A stretch of 64,000 nt of DNA, taken from assembly GCA_041390465.1 (NCBI GenBank), contig JAWKPW010000008.1, positions 23,284-87,283 of the forward strand, read 5' to 3'. The notes beneath the pieces are model-generated. The model was given only the letters and a program-made list of their open reading frames with translations, was not told the DNA's origin and ran no database searches. Both the position numbers and the translations under genes were made by a program. Source of the DNA: JAABRU01 sp041390465. GTDB lineage: Bacteria > Desulfobacterota > Desulfobacteria > Desulfobacterales > Desulfococcaceae. This document shows, one piece after another, positions 1 through 8,349 of this stretch; position 1 is the first letter of the stretch; every line of letters begins with the position of its first letter.

Positions 1-96
1 TCGGCAGTTTGGGGCAATGAACTCATTGCGGAAGGACTGCACAAATTTTCAGTCTGGCACGCTCCCCTCATAAAAAGCTTGTACGAAAGAATGTGA
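1..96 (+). CDS. C-terminal end of an unidentified protein (5' partial)
   Basis: The first frame is open from the window edge to a TGA at 94-96 and gives 31 residues ending KSLYERM. The composition is protein-like (two Trp, balanced charge), but nothing upstream is visible and the family is not recognised. It could equally be a chance open frame. The next repeat element begins at its stop codon. Confidence 0.3.
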   Translation, partial: SAVWGNELIAEGLHKFSVWHAPLIKSLYERM

Positions 97-240
97 TACC
101 AATTCTTCCATTGAAACTCATATTTTGCGGAAGCAGAGTGCCGATTCTCCGCAGATGTTGCACCGTGCTGTCCGTTTTTTGTGACCTTTGTGCCGTCTTC
201 GTGTCCTTTGCGGTTAAAATTTCAAAAGAAAATCAGAATG
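96..240. repeat. R1 repeat, left end only
   Basis: The stretch begins with a diverged ATACCAATTCTTCCATTGAA terminus and then carries the same internal text (TTTGCGGAAGCAG, later TTTGTGACCTTTGTGCC and TCCTTTGCGGT) as the full-length R1 copies at 51178 and 58083. No matching right terminus is seen before the sequence diverges, so this is a truncated copy. Nothing else was recognised between here and the copy at 348. Confidence 0.6.
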
Positions 241-347
241 ATAACATTCAGGCATTCATCAGTTTATTTTCAGTTTTTGCAAAGCGGGGAAATGTATGAC
301 ACATTTTCAGGTATAAAAAGCAGTATAAGCCTCGGCTTGTGCCTGTA

Positions 348-481
348 ATACCAATTCTCCATTGAAAAGATACTTGCAAGCAGGCAGAAAAGAGGTTTTC
401 ATGTGTTCAAAAAACCGGATTTTTCGGAAAAATCCGGTTTTTCTGAAAAACTTATGTTTCAGATCAATGGCGAATCGGTAT
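348..481. repeat. R1 MITE-like element, short form
   Basis: This 134-bp unit starts ATACCAATTCTCCATTGAA and ends CAATGGCGAATCGGTAT, so its ends are imperfect inverted repeats of each other. The centre is a strong palindrome (CCGGATTTTTC/GAAAAATCCGG). An almost identical unit of the same length lies at 55860-55993. There is no coding potential, so it is a miniature inverted-repeat element that would need a transposase in trans. Confidence 0.75.
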
Positions 482-622
482 AATAAGCTTCCGGCCTGTG
501 CATGGGCTGTCAGCAGGTCAGAAGCATGTTCTGCCCTATGCGGAAAATCCGTTTTTTATACCCGAAGATTTTATAGAAATCTTCTTAATTTAAGGAGATT
601 TCTATAAAATAGCATCTCTGAG

Positions 623-650
623 ATTTGACAACTTTTGAAAGTTGTCAAAT
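623..650. repeat. R3 palindrome (TTTGACAACTTT family)
   Basis: A near-perfect dyad with arms ATTTGACAACTTT / AAAGTTGTCAAAT. The same palindrome recurs at 37855, 42608, 43975 and 56743. Here it overlaps the 3' end of fdhD and supplies the TGA stop codon (645-647, minus strand), so the last residues of FdhD are repeat-derived. It may also act as a terminator stem. Confidence 0.7.
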
Positions 651-1487
651 CTTCTGGGACGTTTTTTTCCGTAAATCGCCTTGGCATTCAAATTCTTCCA
701 GACGCTCTTTTCCGCAGAAAACATAACCGCCCCCGCCTCTGGCAAGGCAGGCAAGGCACATGTTCAGCCGGGAGGCCAGACGCACAGCCAGGGCCGTGGG
801 CCGGGAAACCGAAAGCATGACCGGAATTCCGGCACGTGCGCCCTTCTGCACCAGATCAAAACTGATGCGCGAGGAAAGAAGCAGCACCCCTGCCTGATCA
901 AGTTTCCCATCCAGCAGCAGCCGTCCGATGGCCTTGTCCATGCCGTTGTGGCGTCCCGCGTCCTCGGCAAGAGAGAGCATTTCAAAATCCGGTGTGAAAA
1001 TGGCAGTGGCATGGGTGGCATGGGTCTGCCGGCGCAGGGGCTGATGCCTGCTGAGTTCGTCGAGACAGGCAAAACCTTTGCTCAGGGATATTTTTTTTCC
1101 TTCCGGCAGAGGAGGGAGAATACGGGTCAGAGATTGTGCAGCCTCTTCCGGGCTTTGACCGAACCCGGCGATATGGTTTTGTTTTTCCGCGAATGCGGAA
1201 GATATTTTTTCCCACCGGGCCGGGCTGAGTGTCACCTGCACAAGATGGGGATTGGATTCATCCGCATACCTGATGGAAACAATATCCTCCGCGAATTCCG
1301 CAAGTCCTTCTGCCAGACAGAAGCCTGCCGCGTGGGCAATTTCCTCACCGGGTGTACGCATTCCGGTATAAAAGGGCTGCCCCTGCACCAGAATGGAAAG
1401 CGGAGCCTCCCCCACCAGATGCTGTGTCTCTGAAACTGATCCTTCAGGTTTCCAGTATGTCACTTCATGGGGCATGGATGCTTTCAT
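645..1487 (-). CDS. fdhD: FdhD-type formate dehydrogenase accessory protein
   Basis: A 280-residue protein with the FdhD signature blocks: VGEAPLSILVQG near 25-36, MRTPGEEIAHAAGFCLAEG at 43-61, AEDAGRHNGMDKAIG at 174-188 and the C-terminal ARGGGGYVFC block. FdhD transfers sulfur from the IscS desulfurase to the molybdenum cofactor of formate dehydrogenase in the cytoplasm. In E. coli two cysteines of a CGxCG loop are needed. The equivalent stretch here (about 106-112) reads AGFGQS without cysteine, and the nearest Cys is C141. The start overlaps the end of the J-domain gene by 4 bp, so the two are translationally coupled. The family is clear; sulfur-transfer competence is uncertain. Confidence 0.88.
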   Translation of the reverse strand: MKASMPHEVTYWKPEGSVSETQHLVGEAPLSILVQGQPFYTGMRTPGEEIAHAAGFCLAEGLAEFAEDIVSIRYADESNPHLVQVTLSPARWEKISSAFAEKQNHIAGFGQSPEEAAQSLTRILPPLPEGKKISLSKGFACLDELSRHQPLRRQTHATHATAIFTPDFEMLSLAEDAGRHNGMDKAIGRLLLDGKLDQAGVLLLSSRISFDLVQKGARAGIPVMLSVSRPTALAVRLASRLNMCLACLARGGGGYVFCGKERLEEFECQGDLRKKTSQKI

Positions 1488-1930
1488 TTTTCCCTGCCTT
1501 CATACCAGTCTTTCAGGCGGTCATAGGCTGCGTTGTAAATCTGCATGATCTTCTTGGAGGTTTCATATTTTGCCGGATCATTGACAAAATGATCGGAATG
1601 GTATTTGCGGATTTCCCGGTTGCGCGCCTTTTTCACCTCGCTCAGCGAAGAAGGCGGTTTCAGATCAAACACGGCCAGATCCTCCACAACCTGCCGGGGA
1701 ATGCCGGGGTATTCCTCTGCCCGAGTTCCGGTTCCCCTGTCTGCCCCATATCCGGAACTGTTTCCGAAACTGCCCTCTGTCTCATTCCAGGGGCCGTCTC
1801 CGTAAAATTCCCTGAATTTCCGAAAAAATTCCTCATCAGAAATGCCGGGGCCAATGAATCTCTCCATCCATTTGGGACGGGGAATGGCAGCTTTGCCAAT
1901 ACGGTACAATCTTTCCAAAATGTCTTTCAT
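1484..1930 (-). CDS. Small J-domain (DnaJ-like) protein
   Basis: A 148-residue protein whose C-terminal half (about 92-145) looks like a J domain: helix II basic KKARNREIRKYH, the loop HSD, then helix III TSKKIMQIYNAAYDRLKDW. The canonical HPD tripeptide that stimulates Hsp70 ATPase is changed to HSD, which would weaken or abolish classical DnaK activation. There are no zinc-finger or G/F regions, so this is a class III J protein. It is upstream of and overlaps fdhD by 4 bp, which suggests a role tied to the same assembly process, although that link is inferred only from the overlap. Confidence 0.65.
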   Translation of the reverse strand: MKDILERLYRIGKAAIPRPKWMERFIGPGISDEEFFRKFREFYGDGPWNETEGSFGNSSGYGADRGTGTRAEEYPGIPRQVVEDLAVFDLKPPSSLSEVKKARNREIRKYHSDHFVNDPAKYETSKKIMQIYNAAYDRLKDWYEGREK

Positions 1931-2170
1931 AATGCAATCTGTTCTGCTGTTTCACAATGGCATAAGGCGCAAACCATGACAAATTTTTCCGCGGACTGCA
2001 AAAAAAGATTCCCTGCACACTGCGGAACCGGTATAATGGCGCATTGATATTAAATACTATATCACGGTACATTAAAAAGTAAACGGAAATTTGCCGGGCA
2101 GTTTCTGAATGCGCCATTTTCTGAAAAACACATTGTTTTTTTATTTTTTTAAATTTTAAGATCAATTTGT

Positions 2171-2199
2171 TTGACAAAAGCATCCGCAGATGATAACAG
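2171..2199 (+). promoter_or_regulatory. Possible promoter of the DEAD-box helicase gene
   Basis: TTGACA at 2171-2176 matches the sigma70 -35 box. The best -10 at normal spacing is TAACAG (2194-2199), which is weak. The same TTTGACAAAAGCAT string precedes the tRNA-Glu gene at 41067. A start near 2206 would give a leader of about 80 nt that contains the hairpin at 2236. Confidence 0.4.
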
Positions 2200-2235
2200 T
2201 CTCAGTCCATTTTTCTGGAAAACGAAAATATCGTG

Positions 2236-2264
2236 AGCCCCGGAATTTTTCCGGGGCTTTTTTT
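2236..2264 (+). terminator. Intrinsic terminator in the leader of the helicase gene (probable attenuator)
   Basis: Perfect 10-bp arms AGCCCCGGAA / TTCCGGGGCT with a 3-nt loop are followed by seven T. The hairpin ends only about 22 nt before the helicase ATG at 2287, which leaves no room for a downstream promoter. Transcription of the helicase must therefore pass through it, which implies conditional read-through. Confidence 0.65.
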
Positions 2265-2286
2265 ATCATTAAAAAGTAAGGAAATT

Positions 2287-3615
2287 ATGTCTTTTCAATC
2301 TTTTGATTTTCATCCCCATGTTGCTTCCGGCATTGCTGCTGCCGGTTTTTCCGAACCCACACCCATTCAGTCCAAGGCGATCCCTCTGGTAATGCAGGGA
2401 AATGATCTTATGGGACTGGCCCAGACAGGCACGGGCAAAACAGCGGCTTTTGCGCTGCCCATACTGCATCGTCTGATCAAAGGGGAACGCGGCAAAATTC
2501 GCGCCCTGATCATTGCACCCACCCGCGAACTGGCGGAGCAGATCCGTGAAACATTTGAAATTCTTGGCAGACAGACCAAACTGCGCTGCCTTGCCGTGTA
2601 TGGCGGGGTAAATATAAACACACAGATGCAGAAACTTAAGCGGGGTGCGGATATTGTGGTGGCCTGTCCCGGACGTCTTCTGGATCATCTTAACCGGGGA
2701 ACCGCTGATCTTTCCCGTCTGGAAATGCTGGTTCTGGACGAAGCCGATCATATGTTTGACATGGGTTTTCTTCCGGACATCCGGCGTATTATGAAGCATG
2801 TTCCCAAAAAACGGCAGACCATGCTCTTTTCAGCCACCATGCCCCAGGAAATCCGGAGTCTGGCCGCTGAGGTTCTCAGCAAACCCCTTACGGTTCAGAT
2901 AGGGATTACAGCACCTGCGGACACGGTCAGTCATGCGCTCTATCCTGTGGCACAGCATTTGAAAACCCCTCTGCTGCTGGAACTGCTGCGCCATACCCAT
3001 ACCGGTTCGGTGCTGGTTTTCACCCGTACAAAACACCGTGCCAAAAAACTGGGCGAAGTGCTGACCCATGCGGGTTACAGTTCCGCGTCCCTGCAGGGAA
3101 ACCTTTCCCAGCCCAGAAGACAGGCCGCACTGGACGGTTTCCGCACCGGCAAATACCGCATACTGGTGGCAACCGATATTGCCGCACGCGGCATTGATGT
3201 GTCCGGCATATCCCATGTTATCAATTTTGACATACCGGATACACCGGATGCCTATATCCACCGCATCGGACGTACCGGCAGGGCAGCCTGCACAGGCGAT
3301 GCCTTTACCCTGATCACCGGAGAGGATGCGGCTGTTGTGCGCGCCATCAACCGGATTATGGGTTCCCCCATTGAGCGGCGCACCCTGACAGGTTTTGACT
3401 ATAATGCACCCGCTCCCCCGAAACAGAAAGTCACTGTCCGGCAGCCGCGGCAGGCAGTTCCGGCAAGGCAGGAGAAAACCCGGAAAGGACCTTCTGCGCG
3501 TGCAAATACCGGCAGCGCAGGCTGGAGACAGAAAAAGCATTCTTCCGGAAAAATCTCAGCCTATGCAGGCAGCGCAGAACAGCAGGGACGCAAACGGCCC
3601 CGGCATGTATCATAA
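2287..3615 (+). CDS. DEAD-box ATP-dependent RNA helicase (RhlE-like)
   Basis: A 442-residue protein with all SF2 DEAD-box motifs in order: Q motif (GFSEPTPIQSKAIP), motif I AQTGTGKT, Ia PTRELAEQ, II DEAD (LVLDEADHMFD), III SAT, V ARGID and VI HRIGRTGR. The basic C-terminal tail of about 70 residues (KKHSSGK, RKRPRHVS) is typical of RhlE-type enzymes that remodel rRNA and mRNA in the cold. I place the start at 2287 (MSFQSFDF), behind AAGGAAATT. An upstream in-frame GTG at 2233 would put the terminator hairpin inside the coding region. The hairpin suggests control by attenuation, for example after cold shock. Confidence 0.9.
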   Translation: MSFQSFDFHPHVASGIAAAGFSEPTPIQSKAIPLVMQGNDLMGLAQTGTGKTAAFALPILHRLIKGERGKIRALIIAPTRELAEQIRETFEILGRQTKLRCLAVYGGVNINTQMQKLKRGADIVVACPGRLLDHLNRGTADLSRLEMLVLDEADHMFDMGFLPDIRRIMKHVPKKRQTMLFSATMPQEIRSLAAEVLSKPLTVQIGITAPADTVSHALYPVAQHLKTPLLLELLRHTHTGSVLVFTRTKHRAKKLGEVLTHAGYSSASLQGNLSQPRRQAALDGFRTGKYRILVATDIAARGIDVSGISHVINFDIPDTPDAYIHRIGRTGRAACTGDAFTLITGEDAAVVRAINRIMGSPIERRTLTGFDYNAPAPPKQKVTVRQPRQAVPARQEKTRKGPSARANTGSAGWRQKKHSSGKISAYAGSAEQQGRKRPRHVS

Positions 3616-3690
3616 CATCGGCAGAAAATGCAGATTTTTTGCTTTGCAGAAAAAAAGCATGGCAGGTCAAATCCGCTGACAGTCTTATAT

Positions 3691-3813
3691 CAATGCCGTT
3701 TCCTTAAGAAAATTATGGCGTGCCGAACTGAAAGTCTGGCAGTTTTTCCCCAATTGTTTCATCTCCCAAACTTTCAGTTTGGGACTCCCTCACCCTTTAA
3801 GGAAACGGCATTG
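3691..3813. repeat. R5 MITE-like element
   Basis: A 123-bp unit bounded by perfect 17-bp inverted repeats, CAATGCCGTTTCCTTAA at 3691-3707 and its complement at 3797-3813. The inside contains a second inverted pair around AACTGAAAGT / ACTTTCAGTT. There is no coding potential. A related but degenerate pair (ATTAAGTCAGG / CCCTGACTTAA) occurs at about 48386-48535. Confidence 0.7.
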
Positions 3814-3945
3814 AATCATAATTTGTGCAATTCGTGGCAGTAAGATTAAATCTTCTGACGAATGGTATAGTCGGCAGTGGATTAAATCCGTTGAAAATCC
3901 GATACAGATTTTTCTGTGCCATCAACAGATTTGATCCGCTGCACG

Positions 3946-4052
3946 GGTACATAACCAAGTTGAATTTTTCAGCCTCAAAAGCTGAATTTTTTTCAAAAAA
4001 TTCAGCTTTTCAAAACTGTTTCATCCTATAAGAACCAAGTTGGTCATGTACC
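3946..4052. repeat. R2 MITE-like element
   Basis: Ends GGTACATAACCAAGTTGAA and ACCAAGTTGGTCATGTACC are imperfect inverted repeats. The centre is the palindrome AGCTGAATTTTTT / AAAAAATTCAGCT. Further copies lie at 16904, 17004 and 34721. Between R5 and R2 (3814-3945) there is a partial R4 fragment (AATTTGTGCAATTCGTGGC). No gene is present from 3616 to 4076. Confidence 0.7.
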
Positions 4053-4076
4053 AGATTTTTTTGCAGACGAAAAATT

Positions 4077-5534
4077 TTACTGCACTGGCGGAGATTGCGG
4101 AGTTGGGGACATTCTGCCTTCCGCTTCTTCCTCCGCTTTGGGTTTCTCAAAGAATTCTTCCACGCTGGCAATCAGTCGTTCGGCTTTCCATTTGGGAATG
4201 ATGTAAGTCCACGCACTGATTTTTTTGTTGATTTCCGCAGCATCTGCCGCGAGTTTCGCAGGATCAGGTTTGTCCTCTGCCTTTTGATTCGCACCTTTGT
4301 CTTGAGGAGAATCCTTTGCACCCGGATCGTCGGCTTTTTCCGCTCCCGCGTCTTTTTCAGGCAAACCGGTTTTCACTTCTGACTTGGCATCAGGCACAGC
4401 ACCCGGTTTTTCCTCCGGCTTTGCATCAGCGGGTTTGACATCTGCTGAATCCTTATTCTCCGGAGAAGCTGCCGCATCTTTCTCGGCAGGAGCAGTTTTC
4501 TCCTGTGCTTTGGCATCAGGCACAGCATCGGACTTATCTCCGGTTTCTGCGGGTTTGCTTTCCGCTTCAGCCGGAGCAGATTCCTCTGCGGGTTTCTCCG
4601 GTTCCGGAGGCGGGACATAGGCCGCATTTAACCGGACATAATACTTTTCCGCATCCTCTTTGGAAGCCTTTCCGGGATAAGCTGTATATTCGGTTCCGTC
4701 AAACATGCGGAAGATCAGACGCAGAGCGTCTGTGCCGGTATCTTCGGCTTTTTCTGCGGGATCAGCCACATTTTCAATGGCAAATCCGTCCAGCGCGGCC
4801 ATAACATTGTTCAGTCTCGCGGGAATCAGTTTTTTGTCTGCCGGAGCATTCAGCAGTTCCGGATCTTTGCCTTTTTCCGGACGCCGGAGCGTATAGATCA
4901 CATTCCCGGTTTTGCTGTCTGTGCAGACAACCTCCCGCACATCAGCGGCTTTCACATCCAGCAGATCGGTCTGTATCCACTCTGAGGGCTTTTTCTCCAT
5001 GTAATTGTAATCTTTGTCCACCAGATACACGGTCCTGCCGCCCACAGCCATCAGATAATGGCCACCGAATCCGGAAGAGGCTTCTCTGGGTTTTCCGATG
5101 ATCACATCAGCCAGCACCCTGCCTGCTTTGTCCTTCAGTGTAACCCGTGTGCCTTTGCTTTCCGGAGGAATATCTGCTTCCTCCGGACTGTGCAGAGCCA
5201 GACGTGAACGCATGTCCTCTGTAACCTCAAAGGTTCTGCCCACCTTTGAATCTTTGAGTTTTTTGGCAAATTCCGCAATTTTGCCAAAATCCGCAGCATA
5301 ACCGAAACGGTTTTTCACCTGCCAGACAGATTCCCCTTTTTCCAGAACCACCTCATTTTCCGCATCTTTGACGGAAATGGAAACTATATCATTGACAGGG
5401 AGTTCCGAAAGAAATTTGTCCTCTCCGGCAGACTGCTTTTTGACGGAATTTCTGTCTGATGTGCTGACAAGGTAAGTGGCAATGCCCAGCACCGCGCACA
5501 GGGCCAGCAGGATGACAAAGGTTTTGGATTTCAT
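4077..5534 (-). CDS. DUF4340-type membrane-anchored protein of the Gld-type ABC operon
   Basis: A 485-residue protein with an N-terminal membrane segment (about 5-24, FVILLALCAVLGIATYLV), then a beta-rich region about 45-300 typical of DUF4340 (repeated WQVKN, VTLKDKAGR, VYLVD blocks). From about 310 to 430 there is a long low-complexity Pro/Glu/Ala/Lys segment, probably a flexible extracytoplasmic linker, and a short C-terminal tail (KKISAWTYIIPKWKAE). It is the last gene of the operon and overlaps the GldG-like gene by 4 bp. In other bacteria DUF4340 proteins accompany GldG-type auxiliary components. The function is unknown, probably a partner of the exporter at the cell surface. Confidence 0.75.
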   Translation of the reverse strand: MKSKTFVILLALCAVLGIATYLVSTSDRNSVKKQSAGEDKFLSELPVNDIVSISVKDAENEVVLEKGESVWQVKNRFGYAADFGKIAEFAKKLKDSKVGRTFEVTEDMRSRLALHSPEEADIPPESKGTRVTLKDKAGRVLADVIIGKPREASSGFGGHYLMAVGGRTVYLVDKDYNYMEKKPSEWIQTDLLDVKAADVREVVCTDSKTGNVIYTLRRPEKGKDPELLNAPADKKLIPARLNNVMAALDGFAIENVADPAEKAEDTGTDALRLIFRMFDGTEYTAYPGKASKEDAEKYYVRLNAAYVPPPEPEKPAEESAPAEAESKPAETGDKSDAVPDAKAQEKTAPAEKDAAASPENKDSADVKPADAKPEEKPGAVPDAKSEVKTGLPEKDAGAEKADDPGAKDSPQDKGANQKAEDKPDPAKLAADAAEINKKISAWTYIIPKWKAERLIASVEEFFEKPKAEEEAEGRMSPTPQSPPVQ

Positions 5535-7486
5535 TTTGTTTCACCTCCGCTTATACTTTTGTTCCGCCGGTACAGGGCATAGATTCCGCCGCCAAGGGCC
5601 ACCACAAAGACCATGAGGAAAATATTGATGAATTTGAGCACAGTGCCCAAAGATTCAATATCCGCGCGCAGATTCCGGCGCACTTCCTTGAGTTCCCTGT
5701 TGATGCGGATTTTTTCCTCCTGAAAATTGCGAATTTCCGCTTCCTGTTCCGGACTCATAATCAGTTTCTGGGATGCATCCTTCTGTGTCTCCAACTGCCG
5801 GAGTTTCTGATTGGTCTCTTCCACTTTGCGAATCAGTTCCTGCTCACGGGCCAGCCAGCGTACCTGAGCTTTTTTCTCCAGCTCCTGAACCGTTGTGAAG
5901 GGACGTTCAAACTTGCCTCTGGAGCGGATGCCAATCAAAGCCTCACTGCCCGTGAGCATTTCGCCGGTATTTAAGAGAAAATTCAGGTTGTCATTGAACA
6001 TGCGGGAAATTTTGAATCCCAGAAAATTCTGGTTGCTCACATAGTAATCGTCAAACAGCAGATCCGCATCTCCCACAGCAATGATGGTTGCGGTTTTCTC
6101 CCCTTGGGTCAGATGGCTGGATGCAGCATCTTTGTCCGTTGCGATATCCTCTCCCTCTTTTGCCGGATCTGCTTTGGGTTTGCCTCCGGGAAATGCGGTT
6201 TTGAATTTTCCCCGTATCCGTGCCACCAGATCATATTTTTCCACACTGGCTTTGAAATCCCGGCGCAGCATCTGGCCGCCTCCGAAACGGGCCTTGAATG
6301 CCTCGGTCAGAGCGGAATTGGTGCTGGACTGCACCAACGGCGTGTATTCATAGGTGCTGTCGGATTTTTTCACAATGGCTCCGGCCACAGGAAGCAGCAT
6401 TCCCTCCAACTGTCCGGTAACGATTTCCTCTTTATTGAAGGCTCCTTCGCTCACGGAAAGCCACATGGGATTTTCCTCCACCTGATTGTTCTGGGTGCGG
6501 AGCCGGGTGGGATAGTCAAAATCCGCGACCACCTTTCCCATGTCCATTTCAATGCCCCACGCGTCAAAAAGTTTTTTCACATTTGACGCATTCATGGGCG
6601 GACGTCCGGGCTGAGCTTCTGTGTCCGATATGCACAGGGGATCAGCAAAAACAATCAGGTTTCCGCCTTTGAGCACATACTGGTCAATGGCATATTCCAG
6701 CCCCTCATCCAGTTCTTTGGGATGAATGAGAACCAGCAGATCCGTATCCGGGGCAATCTCTTTTTCCGAGGGACTGATCTGGCTCACCTCATAGGATTTT
6801 TTCAGTTCCTCCACAAAAAGCCAGGGCTGCATTCCCTGCTGTGGCTGCTGCATGAAACCTGCGGGCGGCTGTCCAAAGATCGGCAGGGAACTGACAATGC
6901 TGATCTTTTTCTTTTTGGAAGACTGCACCCGTGAAATGATCCGGGTGATGTCATATTCCAACTGCTCCTCACGCGTAGGGTCCAGCATGGGAATGGCCTC
7001 TTCCTGATCTCCGGACAGCGCGACCAGACCAAAATACACTTTGTCGCCTGTGGGCAGATTTGCGCCTTCCATGCCGTATTTGTCAGCCCATTCCTCTTCC
7101 TCGGAATCGGGTTTGGGATTGTAAATTTCCACCTTCACTTTGCCTTTTCCGTAATTTTCATACTCGTTGAGAAAATCGAGCATACGGTTGGCATAGTTTT
7201 TGATGTGAACCGGGATGTTTTCCGCATCCTGACTGTAGTACACCTTGATTGTCACATCCTGTTTCAGATCCGAGAGAATCTGCTTTGATCCCCCAGACAG
7301 GGAATAGAGATTGTCCTCTGTGGCATCCCAGCGGAGATTCACCCCGGCAAACAGGACATTGACCATTACCAGAATCGCAAACACCAGAAGCAGACCGCCC
7401 GCGGAGAAAAGCGATTTTCCCCCCAAAGACGGCGTGCCTTTTGTCTTTTTATCATTCATTTCAGACTCTTTTGCTTTTATTTCCAT
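5531..7486 (-). CDS. GldG-family ABC-transport auxiliary protein
   Basis: A 651-residue protein with an N-terminal membrane helix (about 28-48), a large extracytoplasmic part containing the ABC_transp_aux-like region (VTIKVYYSQDAENIPVHIKNY at 78-98, LLVLIHPKELDEGLEYAIDQYVLKGG near 250), a predicted coiled coil at about 560-620 (EQELIRKVEETNQKLRQLE) and a C-terminal helix (INIFLMVFVVALGGGIYALY). In Bacteroidota, GldG acts with GldF and GldA in gliding; outside that phylum the same trio occurs without proven motility function. Start may be 7486 or an internal Met at 7459. It overlaps the DUF4340 gene and follows the permease by 61 bp. Confidence 0.85.
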   Translation of the reverse strand: MEIKAKESEMNDKKTKGTPSLGGKSLFSAGGLLLVFAILVMVNVLFAGVNLRWDATEDNLYSLSGGSKQILSDLKQDVTIKVYYSQDAENIPVHIKNYANRMLDFLNEYENYGKGKVKVEIYNPKPDSEEEEWADKYGMEGANLPTGDKVYFGLVALSGDQEEAIPMLDPTREEQLEYDITRIISRVQSSKKKKISIVSSLPIFGQPPAGFMQQPQQGMQPWLFVEELKKSYEVSQISPSEKEIAPDTDLLVLIHPKELDEGLEYAIDQYVLKGGNLIVFADPLCISDTEAQPGRPPMNASNVKKLFDAWGIEMDMGKVVADFDYPTRLRTQNNQVEENPMWLSVSEGAFNKEEIVTGQLEGMLLPVAGAIVKKSDSTYEYTPLVQSSTNSALTEAFKARFGGGQMLRRDFKASVEKYDLVARIRGKFKTAFPGGKPKADPAKEGEDIATDKDAASSHLTQGEKTATIIAVGDADLLFDDYYVSNQNFLGFKISRMFNDNLNFLLNTGEMLTGSEALIGIRSRGKFERPFTTVQELEKKAQVRWLAREQELIRKVEETNQKLRQLETQKDASQKLIMSPEQEAEIRNFQEEKIRINRELKEVRRNLRADIESLGTVLKFINIFLMVFVVALGGGIYALYRRNKSISGGETK

Positions 7487-7547
7487 TTATATCCTCCATA
7501 CACACGAAGGTTTCAGGCAATGAAACACTGAACACCTGAAATCCCAA

Positions 7548-8297
7548 TCAGGTTCTCCGGTTTTGAATGACCATGCTGTTGGCAAAGAGCATGAAACAGA
7601 TTACAGAAAAAAAGTAAATCAGATCCCGCAGATCAATGACGCCCCTTTGCAGGGAGACAAAATGGGACAGAAAACTCAGGCTGGAGACAATGTTCACCAG
7701 CCACCGGGGCGCCCATCCCGACAGCACATCCGTGACCGGCGGAAAACCGGCCAGAATGAAAAACAGGCAGATGACCACAGCCACGATAAAACTGACAACC
7801 TGGCTCCGGGTCAGAGAGGAGGTCATGCTTCCCACGCTCAGAAAGGCTCCGGCCATGAGAAAACTGCCCACATATCCGCAGAAAATGGCTCCCATATCCG
7901 GATCCCCCAGATACAGGACCGTAAAAATCATGGGAAAGGTCAGAAACAAAGCCGCGCCGATAAAAGCCCAAGCAGCCAGAAATTTTCCCAAAATGGCCTC
8001 TGTGACCGTCACGGGAAACGTCAGAATCAGCTCAATGGTTCCCATCCTGCGCTCCTCTGCCCACAGGCGCATGGCAACTGCGGGAATGAGAAACAGGTAA
8101 ATCCAGGGATGCCATTCAAAGAATGCCCGAAGATCAGCCTGTCCGGCCTCAAAAAATTTGCTGATGTTAAAGGTGAAAAAACCGATCAGCAGCAGAAAAA
8201 TGGCGATAAAGACATAGGCCACCGGGGAACCGAAGTAACCGGCAATTTCCCTTTTAAATATCGCTTTGATATTGTTGAAAAAAGTTTTAGTGTTCAT
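7548..8297 (-). CDS. ABC transporter permease, GldF/ABC-2 type
   Basis: A 249-residue membrane protein with about six hydrophobic segments (FIAIFLLLIGFFTF, WIYLFLIPAVAMRL, IGAALFLTFPMIFTVLYL, GYVGSFLMAGAFLSVG, FIVAVVICLFFILAGF, LIYFFSVICFMLFANSMV). The N-terminal KREIAGYFGSPVAYVF and central RLWAEERRMGTIELILTFPVT are hallmarks of ABC-2 permeases of the GldF / NosY-like group. It lies between the ATPase and the GldG-like gene in one operon, so it is the membrane channel of this exporter. The substrate is unknown. Confidence 0.88.
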   Translation of the reverse strand: MNTKTFFNNIKAIFKREIAGYFGSPVAYVFIAIFLLLIGFFTFNISKFFEAGQADLRAFFEWHPWIYLFLIPAVAMRLWAEERRMGTIELILTFPVTVTEAILGKFLAAWAFIGAALFLTFPMIFTVLYLGDPDMGAIFCGYVGSFLMAGAFLSVGSMTSSLTRSQVVSFIVAVVICLFFILAGFPPVTDVLSGWAPRWLVNIVSSLSFLSHFVSLQRGVIDLRDLIYFFSVICFMLFANSMVIQNRRT

Positions 8298-8349
8298 ACC
8301 TCACCTGTCAGGAGTTTGAAAATACTGCACAGTTATAACCTGTATGAAA

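Noticed and set aside
412..450. Free-standing terminator
   Set aside because: The CCGG hairpin here is the core of the R1 element at 348-481; no gene ends nearby on either strand in a suitable position.
681..1433. Plus-strand 250-residue frame opposite fdhD
   Set aside because: It is the antisense shadow of fdhD, with no ribosome-binding site and no recognisable domain; the minus strand carries the family motifs.
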